Shown here piece by piece: positions 1 through 5,742 of a DNA stretch of 6,502 nt (its first letter is position 1; each line of letters begins with the position of its first letter). The stretch is taken from positions 1 through 6,502 of the forward strand of contig JAHWKS010000345.1 of assembly GCA_019347795.1 (NCBI GenBank), written 5' to 3'. Origin of the DNA: Planctomycetota bacterium. Its GTDB lineage: Bacteria; Planctomycetota; Planctomycetia; Pirellulales; Pirellulaceae. Under the pieces are notes generated by a model. That model saw only the letters and a program-made list of their open reading frames with translations. It ran no database searches and was not told where the DNA came from. A program made the position numbers and the translations under genes.

Positions 1-11
1 GAAGATCTGAC

Positions 12-50
12 GCCCCGTCGCGGTTGCCGCCGCGGCGGGCTTCTTTTCTC
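12..50 (+). terminator. Rho-independent terminator of an upstream plus-strand gene
   Basis: A 10-bp GC-rich stem is formed by 14-23 and 30-39, with one T-G wobble and a 6-base loop at 24-29. It is followed at once by a pyrimidine/T-rich tail (41-50, cttcttttct). The tail is T-rich only when read on the plus strand, so the element ends transcription arriving from a gene left of the window. No coding sequence of that gene is visible. The terminator lies on the outer (presumed host) side of the tRNA fragment at 120-163. Confidence 0.75.
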
Positions 51-119
51 TGGCACGAATCCCTGCGACACACAGGCAGAAGAATTCGTAATTCGCCGTA
101 AGTCGTTGCCAGCCGTGAG

Positions 120-163
120 CGAGGCGGACGGGACTCGAACCCGCAACCACTGGATCGACAGTC
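120..163 (-). other. tRNA-Asp(GTC) 3'-half remnant; probable attachment site (attR-like)
   Basis: Read on the minus strand, this is the 3' half of a tRNA. It has an anticodon loop CTGTCGA (161-155, anticodon GTC), the 3' side of the anticodon stem TCCAG (154-150), a 5-base variable loop TGGTT (149-145), a T arm GCGGG-TTCGAGT-CCCGT (144-128), the acceptor 3' strand CCGCCTC (127-121) and discriminator G (120), which fits Asp. CCA is not encoded. The 5' side of the anticodon stem should read CTGGA, but the bases present at 166-162 read ATAGA, so pairing fails. No D arm or 5' acceptor strand follows. The gene is therefore not functional; only the 3' half remains, as at the end of an element integrated by recombination in the anticodon region. 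The element would lie to the right and the host flank to the left. The Asp assignment rests on the GTC anticodon and G73. Confidence 0.7.
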
Positions 164-191
164 TATCTTCGCAAAATCCCAACATCAAGCC

Positions 192-195
192 AGGA
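192..195 (+). promoter_or_regulatory. Shine-Dalgarno AGGA selecting the TTG start at 202
   Basis: AGGA lies six bases before a TTG codon at 202-204. No ATG or GTG occurs in this frame between the tRNA fragment and the conserved part of the small protein. This is therefore the best supported start, and it keeps the antisense-tRNA segment out of the protein. Confidence 0.5.
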
Positions 196-201
196 AACGA
201 G

Positions 202-453
202 TTGCGACAGGCCGCGGGTTGTGGTTGCACCTATGGTTGCACTAGTTTCGGCGAAACCTCCGCGCCGACACCCGGCTTTACTCCATCGTCTGCAGCCAGC
301 GATCCTGCTCTCGCCTACCTGATTCAGGCGTGGCCGGTCCTCTCCCCTGCCGCCCGGACGGCGGTGCTCGCGACGGTTCATGCGCTCGCTGAATCCGCCT
401 GTGACGGCGCTCCGGAGAATCAGTCCTCCAACTCGACCGGAGGCGGGCCATGA
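202..453 (+). CDS. Small element-end protein of unknown function
   Basis: An 83-residue protein if translation starts at TTG 202, which has AGGA six bases upstream. Residues 7-13 form a short cysteine cluster (C7, C9, C13). A Ser/Pro/Thr-rich linker follows at about 19-33, then a compact helical segment at 34-66 (SDPALAYLIQAWPVLSPAAR and following). From memory, the pattern 'DP.L..li.aWP.L....R..vla.v.a' is common in short planctomycete proteins beside integrases and replication-relaxation genes; no function is known to me. The tail is polar. The stop overlaps the next start as ATGA (450-453), so the two products are probably translationally coupled and work together. Reading the frame further left adds an N-terminus that is only the antisense translation of the tRNA fragment. 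A small DNA-binding or accessory replication role is possible but not shown. Confidence 0.55.
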   Translation: MRQAAGCGCTYGCTSFGETSAPTPGFTPSSAASDPALAYLIQAWPVLSPAARTAVLATVHALAESACDGAPENQSSNSTGGGP

Positions 454-1559
454 GCCTCACCACAACGCACGGCAAGCGGTCCTCAGGCACGGCTCGCCGC
501 CAGCCGCTCACGGTCTGGGAGTTGCCGTCGTTGCTGACGCCAGTTCATCGGCGCCGTCGCACCACGTCCCGTCACCCGCTGCTGCGACCACATTTCCACG
601 CGATCCTAAGTTTCGTCTATCGCAACCGTTACGCGGTCGCCTCCCAGATCCAGCGCCGCTTTGCGGACAAGCTGCGATCGGACCGCACGACACGGCGCCA
701 CCTGGCGGAACTGGAGGAGTTGCGGCTGCTTGGTGTCGTCTCCGCGCGCAGCGTCGGCCCCTTATTCCCCAAAGTCTATTACGTGACGGGGCGGGGCGTC
801 CGCACGCTCCGACAAGCGTTTGCACCAAGAGGCACGACATGGACAACGGGGAAGGTTGACCGGCGCGGGAGGCACGCCAGCGAGGGCCATTCGGCCGATC
901 ACGTCCTCCACGAAATCTTCGTTACCGAGTTTCTTTTGGCCGTGTGGCAGACTGTCCACGGGCGGCCTGACCTGGAGCTTCCCACAATCCAGCGACGATC
1001 GCTTGCTAGGCACCCGGCATTTCAGATTCGTCTTGACCGAAGTCCAATGCGCCTGATTCCAGATGCATTCTTCGTATTTCGTCAGGTCGGCGGCGGAATG
1101 ATGGCCTGCTTCCTCGAAATGGACATGGGGTCGATGACGAAGGAGCAGCTAAAAGCCAAACTCCGCCGGTATGAGGCGTGGTCACGTTCCGCGGAAGGGC
1201 GCGACTATCTACTTGCCCAATATGACAGGTTTGGCGCTGCAAACCCGCGGCCAGTCTTCCGCATCATAATCGCCGCCCAACACCGCGACGGCGGGGATGG
1301 CACGAAGCGCATGAGGGAGATATGCGACGCCGCCGGAAAGCTGCCAAAATCGCTTCAGCGCTGCCTTTGGTTGACGACGGTTCACGAGTTGCGAAGTCAT
1401 CAAAACGATTCGCCGCCTCTTGCCAATGTTAATTGGCGTCGCCCGCTGGTGCACAGCCACGCCACCATCGCCGACGGCGCGCCGTTATTTCCACGCCAAA
1501 TCTCACACTCTGCAACCTGTGTGCCGGCGTCGCCCACATTGAAGCTTGGCGAGGACTAG
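450..1559 (+). CDS. Replication-relaxation family-like protein
   Basis: A 369-residue protein. The ATG at 450 has a strong GGAGG (439-443) six bases upstream, inside the preceding gene. Residues 1-45 are basic and probably disordered. Residues 46-125 look like a winged helix: helices around FHAILSFVYRNR and SQIQRRFADK, an Arg-rich recognition helix around RTTRRHLAELEELRLLGVV, then a beta wing ending VYYVTGRGVRTL. Residues 149-165 (ADHVLHEIFVTEFLLAV) match the conserved helix that follows in this family. Residues 203-225 contain IPDAFFVF and FLEMDMG, the PD...ExD pattern of the family's nuclease-like fold, then the basic helix KEQLKAKLRRYEAW (231-244) and the strand RPVFRIIIAA (267-276). Members (PF13814 type) occur on plasmids and integrative elements and are thought to act on DNA in plasmid replication or relaxation. 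Nuclease activity is not established. Recognition is from motif order, not a search. Residues 310-369 show no clear motif. Confidence 0.7.
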   Translation: MSLTTTHGKRSSGTARRQPLTVWELPSLLTPVHRRRRTTSRHPLLRPHFHAILSFVYRNRYAVASQIQRRFADKLRSDRTTRRHLAELEELRLLGVVSARSVGPLFPKVYYVTGRGVRTLRQAFAPRGTTWTTGKVDRRGRHASEGHSADHVLHEIFVTEFLLAVWQTVHGRPDLELPTIQRRSLARHPAFQIRLDRSPMRLIPDAFFVFRQVGGGMMACFLEMDMGSMTKEQLKAKLRRYEAWSRSAEGRDYLLAQYDRFGAANPRPVFRIIIAAQHRDGGDGTKRMREICDAAGKLPKSLQRCLWLTTVHELRSHQNDSPPLANVNWRRPLVHSHATIADGAPLFPRQISHSATCVPASPTLKLGED

Positions 1560-1587
1560 GCACACCGGCCTACAGAATTGTGACCAA

Positions 1588-4500
1588 TTACGGCCGAATC
1601 CTCCACGCATGTGCTAGGTCAGGAGCGATGACCGCAAAAACTTCCTCCAGGCTGGCAAGCTCTTTACGTGCCACAGCGTCCGTCGCGTGCGCGCGCTCAT
1701 CGCGAGCGAGGACAATTGCGCGCGACTTGTTTCGCTCGGCGAATGCGTCCAGCACTTCGCGTTGAGGTTGTTCGGATCCTCTCCGTTCGGCGAACCGTCG
1801 GAATTGCTCGATCTTGCTCAATAAATGAATTCCCTGGAATGGAATCCCAAGACCAGCAAACTCTGCGGCACTGTTATACGGCGACTGCTCGCCTTCGCTC
1901 TTGAACACCTGTGCGGACTGCTCTTGGCGAAGTCTTTGAACAACCTCCAGGAGATCGCCGATCGACACCAAACCGTCCTTGTTTACATCCACGTACGGCG
2001 GAGAGCCGCCCGCAAGCGGCAATAGATAAGGATTTCCATGTTCCCGAAGTACTAGCACAATCTCCAGCACGTCATTTATCGTCACCGATTCATTATCGTC
2101 CACGTCCCACGGGAATTCAGCGTTGTGCCACGGATGCTGCGGGTCGACCACGTCGTTTACGCGCACCGCAAATGCCTGCGAATAAGCCAACACCGGATCA
2201 CCGGAGTCGGTCGCGGTGATCTGCACCGTTTCGGTTGCTTCCGTCTCAAAGTCCAGCGAAATGCTATCCTTGAGCTTCAGCACGCCGGCGACGATTTCGA
2301 ATCGGTCATCCGAAACGGCGAGCGAGTGCGTGTCACCCGCGTCCGGATCAGTCACTGTCAGCGTCGCTATGACGGCTCCTGGCGCATTCTCATTGACGGT
2401 GCCCGCGGTCGGGGCAATGCTCGTCGGCGCATCGTTTACCGCGTTAACGGTCACTATGAATGTTCGCTCCGTACGATCATCTCCGCCGCCGTCGTCGGTC
2501 AGAGTGACTGTAACGGTCGCCATTCCGTGCGTGTTTGCTCCCGATGAATACGTCAATCGCCCCGTCGCTAAGTCAATCGCTGGCTGCGACACAAAGAGAT
2601 CGCTATTGTCGTTGCTTACCACCAGCGACAGCGTCTGGTCCGTCTCATTCGCCGGGCCGGCCGACGCCGCGGTAAGAAAGCCCTCCACAATTTGCTCTCC
2701 CGCATCTTCGTTTACCGTCTGATGACCCGCGAGCGAAAACGTAGGAGCATCATTTACCGGATCAACGACGAGCTCAAACGTTTCGGTGGCGGTTAAACCG
2801 TCGCCATCAGTCACGGCCAGCGTGATTGTGGCGCTGCCAAACTGATTCACCGCAGGCGTGATGACTAGGGTCCGATCGGTGCCCGAGCCGCCGAACGCGA
2901 AGCTGCTTGCTGGCGATAAGCCGGGGTTCGTGGAAGCAGCTACGACGGTAACATCCTCGGCCGCCGCCTCCGGATCGCTAATCGTAAACGCGAGGGTGCC
3001 GGTCACGGCATCCTCGGTGATGTTTTGGTCGCCTATGTTGGTTATGAACGGCAACTCGTTCACGTCCGTGACCGTCACCGTCAGCGCCTGTGTAAAGCTC
3101 TTGGCTGGCGTTCCGGAGTCCGTCGCAATGACGTCCAGCGAAACTGTCGCCGCACTCTCATAATCGAGACTTACTCCGTCCTTCAATTTTAGCCGGCCGC
3201 CGAGTGCTTCAAACCGATCATCCGAGATGGTGAACGTATGCCTGTCCCCCGCCTCGGGGTCCCTTGCCGTCAGGTCGCCGACCACCGCACCAACTTCATT
3301 TTCCGCCACACTCGCGTTGCTCAAAACGATTTCACTCGGCGCATCGTTCATGGATGCCACGACGATCGTCCGCGTCGCTACATTCGTCGACGCGACCCCG
3401 TCGTTGAAGGCAAACGTAACCGTTCGCTGGATCGTGCTGGGATCCTCGCTAGTGTTCCGATACGTCATCCTGCGCAACGCCCCCTCGAAATCGGCGACCG
3501 TGGCAGTCTGTCCCGACTTAACCGAAAGTGTCAAAGTATCGCCGGTGCCGCTCAGCACCCCTTCAATGCGAGCCGTGTCCGAGAATCCGAGTTCATCTTC
3601 TCCAGCCGCGAAACCGCCGCCAATAGCGACCGTGGCCGTAAATCTGGCCGAAGGTCCCGCGTTATCACCGGGCGTAAGCAGCAGGCCCCTGTCTATGGGC
3701 ACAGCAGGATCATTCTCCGTGTACGTAAGGGGCGTGGTTGTCGTTTCGATCCTCGTCGGGTTCGGAGGGACCTCTGCTGCGACCTTAATGTCGAATCGCA
3801 GAATCTTGCTATCGGTTGAGCCCTTGAAGACCAACCCCACAATACCAACATTGTCCTCAAACGGATCCTGCGACCTTGTTTCATCGAAATCCAGGCCGAC
3901 TCCAAGACGCTCGTTTGACCGCCCCGCCATTGCCAGCGAAAACGTTGGTTTCCGGGCCTTAGCAATCTGAAAATCGAACCCCAACGCTTTAGTGTCCACA
4001 ACGTTTGTTGTGCCGATTGCGTCCACCGACAGATATCCTGAGGTGTCATTCGGGAAGTGGGCGGGCCTCTCTTCTGGGCGCCACGTGAAATCCCCATCGC
4101 TGCCCTCTCTAGCGTAACTTACGTCAACCCTTTCGATATCCCCGGTGTTTACGATGCCGCCCTCCTGGCTCGGAACATTTATCAACCGGTTACTCGCGAC
4201 AAAGAACACATTGAGGTCGCCACCGGCCTCCTCTAGTGTTCCGTCAAGCGATACTTCTAAGACTCCGTGCCCTGCGACCTTCTGCGTGCCGGCGTCATAG
4301 ACGAGTGTACGGATCGTCCGCCAGCCGCCGAACGCTCCACTGCTTGTCGTCACCTCCCCTCGTGCACTCACATAGATCCCGCTACTTGTGGCGATGACGT
4401 CTGTAAATTGACTCCTACCAGGCGCTCCGCCGGCAATGTAAACGGTCCAATACTCACTGCTGCCCCACCCATTGATGTCCTCCAAATCGGGATGCGGCCG

Positions 4501-5742
4501 AGAAACTAGCGCACCGTTTGGAGTCTTAATCAGCGAATCGAAGTGAAATCCGTCCTTGTAAAGCCGCTGCTCGATAGTGTTATCCGCGATGACAGTGTCC
4601 ACGCGATACGGCAGGGAGCCGCTTACCCCACGTCCGCCTGTGTAGCCCATGTCGCTGGGCGTGCCATCGAGATCGAGCACGCTCGGAGGCCCGGCGTCAA
4701 TAACCGGCGACGTAACCGCCGGAACATAATCATTATCGAGCAAGGGATCGCTGCTAATTGAATGCTCATCCGGCTGCGCCTTCGGCCCTTGATAGTTTTC
4801 CTGGTTTCCCCAGACGTTGTTCCTCGAGAGAATAACATCGGCGTACGCGGCGATTCCCGCGCCATCACTATTGGTTATGATGTTACCGACAACTTCCACG
4901 GACGCGGAACCATCCACGAAGACACCGTTCAGCCCGTTGCCTGCAATCGTGTTGAACCTGATCCTCGGAGTTCCCCCGGCAATAGAAATGCCAGCCGAAT
5001 AACCCGGCAGGAAGTCGTGCCGGTTCTTCACTATGAGGCTGTGCTCGACTGTCGGAGCGCCGCCAGTAATCCGTATGCCTCCAGCGTAATCGCCACTATT
5101 CGAATCGCATACGACGCCGTGAACGACGACTGTTGTTGCGAGCGTCATGCATCCGCCAGAATGCCAAGCATCGTTTTCCCTGATTTCCATCCAGGCGATA
5201 AGGCCCTGCGAACCACCGTCGTAGTATATCGTCCCAAAACCGCCGATATGCCCCTCGCCCTGGTAATGTCGATTGCCTTTCGCCAAGCCTCCGAGGATCT
5301 TTGGGTTCGAATCACCCGTCACGTCAATAGCCGTACCGCGCGTCTCACGCCGATTGTCAATAAACCAAGTGTTAAGAAACGTTGGCGAACCATCGACGAT
5401 TTCAGCGCCACCGTTCATCCCTTCGGCAAAGGCGACATCGCGGAATAAACTATCCACGGCCTCAACTTTTAGGACGGGAGCCTTTACGCTCAGGGAACCT
5501 TTGATTGTGCTCCGTTCGGGTCCGGCACCTTGAAGATGGACGTCTCTCGTCCAAGCCAGGTTCTCTATAAATGTTCCGGCGCCTATTTCAATCGTGTCTT
5601 TCAGAGGGATGTTGTCATGCGCAGATTGAATCGTCGGATAGTCACCCGGCACATTCCAGATCGCAAGCAGCTGCCGATCCTCCAGCCTCTCAATGTGTCC
5701 TCGGATGCTCAAGCGGCGCTGTTGTCGCTTTGAAGAACTCAC
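1588..5742 (-). CDS. LEPR-XLL exported giant protein: beta-helix, cadherin-like modules, dockerin-like end
   Basis: A 1384-residue protein with a GTG start at 5742 and a strong Shine-Dalgarno (5754-5748). Residues 1-27 are a basic leader ending LEDRQLLA, the planctomycete LEPR-XLL export signal; no classical hydrophobic core is seen. Residues 29-350 are a right-handed beta-helix of pectin-lyase type. It opens VPGDYPTIQSAHD, has repeated Gly/Asn turns such as GNGLNGVFVDGS, and closes SPVIDAGPP...DMGYTGG. Residues 380-655 are beta-rich and unrecognised. Residues 671-802 are a module opening TYTENDPAVPID. Cadherin/Ig-like modules follow at 803-898, 899-1000, 1001-1106 and 1107-1199, joined by NDAP or NELP linkers. 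Residues 1203-1275 hold two EF-hand-type loops (D1213/D1215/N1217/D1224 and D1252/N1254/D1256/D1263), as in dockerins. Residues 1276-1384 are a charged helical tail. A cell-surface or extracellular adhesive or glycan-binding role is inferred; no catalytic residues were identified. The frame is intact. The gene is coupled to the gene upstream by a GTGA overlap. Confidence 0.9.
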   Translation of the reverse strand: MSSSKRQQRRLSIRGHIERLEDRQLLAIWNVPGDYPTIQSAHDNIPLKDTIEIGAGTFIENLAWTRDVHLQGAGPERSTIKGSLSVKAPVLKVEAVDSLFRDVAFAEGMNGGAEIVDGSPTFLNTWFIDNRRETRGTAIDVTGDSNPKILGGLAKGNRHYQGEGHIGGFGTIYYDGGSQGLIAWMEIRENDAWHSGGCMTLATTVVVHGVVCDSNSGDYAGGIRITGGAPTVEHSLIVKNRHDFLPGYSAGISIAGGTPRIRFNTIAGNGLNGVFVDGSASVEVVGNIITNSDGAGIAAYADVILSRNNVWGNQENYQGPKAQPDEHSISSDPLLDNDYVPAVTSPVIDAGPPSVLDLDGTPSDMGYTGGRGVSGSLPYRVDTVIADNTIEQRLYKDGFHFDSLIKTPNGALVSRPHPDLEDINGWGSSEYWTVYIAGGAPGRSQFTDVIATSSGIYVSARGEVTTSSGAFGGWRTIRTLVYDAGTQKVAGHGVLEVSLDGTLEEAGGDLNVFFVASNRLINVPSQEGGIVNTGDIERVDVSYAREGSDGDFTWRPEERPAHFPNDTSGYLSVDAIGTTNVVDTKALGFDFQIAKARKPTFSLAMAGRSNERLGVGLDFDETRSQDPFEDNVGIVGLVFKGSTDSKILRFDIKVAAEVPPNPTRIETTTTPLTYTENDPAVPIDRGLLLTPGDNAGPSARFTATVAIGGGFAAGEDELGFSDTARIEGVLSGTGDTLTLSVKSGQTATVADFEGALRRMTYRNTSEDPSTIQRTVTFAFNDGVASTNVATRTIVVASMNDAPSEIVLSNASVAENEVGAVVGDLTARDPEAGDRHTFTISDDRFEALGGRLKLKDGVSLDYESAATVSLDVIATDSGTPAKSFTQALTVTVTDVNELPFITNIGDQNITEDAVTGTLAFTISDPEAAAEDVTVVAASTNPGLSPASSFAFGGSGTDRTLVITPAVNQFGSATITLAVTDGDGLTATETFELVVDPVNDAPTFSLAGHQTVNEDAGEQIVEGFLTAASAGPANETDQTLSLVVSNDNSDLFVSQPAIDLATGRLTYSSGANTHGMATVTVTLTDDGGGDDRTERTFIVTVNAVNDAPTSIAPTAGTVNENAPGAVIATLTVTDPDAGDTHSLAVSDDRFEIVAGVLKLKDSISLDFETEATETVQITATDSGDPVLAYSQAFAVRVNDVVDPQHPWHNAEFPWDVDDNESVTINDVLEIVLVLREHGNPYLLPLAGGSPPYVDVNKDGLVSIGDLLEVVQRLRQEQSAQVFKSEGEQSPYNSAAEFAGLGIPFQGIHLLSKIEQFRRFAERRGSEQPQREVLDAFAERNKSRAIVLARDERAHATDAVARKELASLEEVFAVIAPDLAHAWRIRP
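1918..2136 (-). other. Dockerin-like double EF-hand region of the giant protein
   Basis: Encodes residues 1203-1275. It begins HPWHNAEFPWDVD, close to the 'NPW.N....DVN.DG' opening typical of planctomycete dockerin-like ends. Loop 1 places D1213, D1215, N1217, S1219, T1221 and D1224 at the 1-3-5-7-9-12 positions. Loop 2 places D1252, N1254, D1256, G1257, S1260 and D1263. The amphipathic helices DVLEIVLVLRE and DLLEVVQRLRQ follow the two loops. Calcium binding is likely. In planctomycetes no cohesin partner has been established for these domains, so the role is open. Confidence 0.75.
2146..3732 (-). repeat. Tandem cadherin/Ig-like module array within the giant protein
   Basis: Encodes residues 671-1199, about five beta-sandwich modules of roughly 95-130 residues separated by NDAP/NELP linkers (799-802, 895-898, 997-1000, 1103-1106). 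The modules at 803-898 (3049-3336) and 1107-1199 (2146-2424) are clear duplicates of each other: both carry VNENAPGAV/VAENEVGAV, SDDRFE, LKLKD and SLDYE/SLDFE at matching places. The other two are more diverged and of different subtype, with TEDAVTGTL and NEDAGEQIV openings. Such arrays usually act as stalks or adhesive, calcium-stabilised rods. Confidence 0.75.

Noticed and set aside
82..94. Small palindrome GAATT-CGT-AATTC near the tRNA fragment, as an operator
   Set aside because: Five-base arms are expected by chance at this length, and no promoter can be recognised around it.
106..201. N-terminal extension of the small plus-strand protein, reading EADGTRTRNHWIDS
   Set aside because: This is the antisense translation of the tRNA-Asp 3' half. 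Such peptides are a known annotation artefact; the TTG at 202 with its AGGA is preferred.
380..859. A 159-codon plus-strand frame overlapping the replication-relaxation-like gene
   Set aside because: The overlapping frame at 450-1559 has a strong ribosome site and family motifs; this one has a Pro/Arg/Ala-rich shadow composition.
1576..1589. Inverted repeat AATTG-TGAC-CAATT between the convergent genes, as a terminator
   Set aside because: Only five A/T-rich pairs with no T tract on either strand; too weak to call a terminator, and it overlaps the stop codon of the giant gene.
3227..3970. A 247-codon plus-strand open frame inside the giant gene
   Set aside because: It is opposite a coding sequence with clear domain structure; its Ser/Val/Thr-rich translation is a shadow of the Asp/Thr/Val-rich modules on the other strand.
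4762..5448. A 228-codon plus-strand open frame inside the beta-helix region
   Set aside because: No recognisable motif; explained as a shadow of the minus-strand beta-helix coding sequence.
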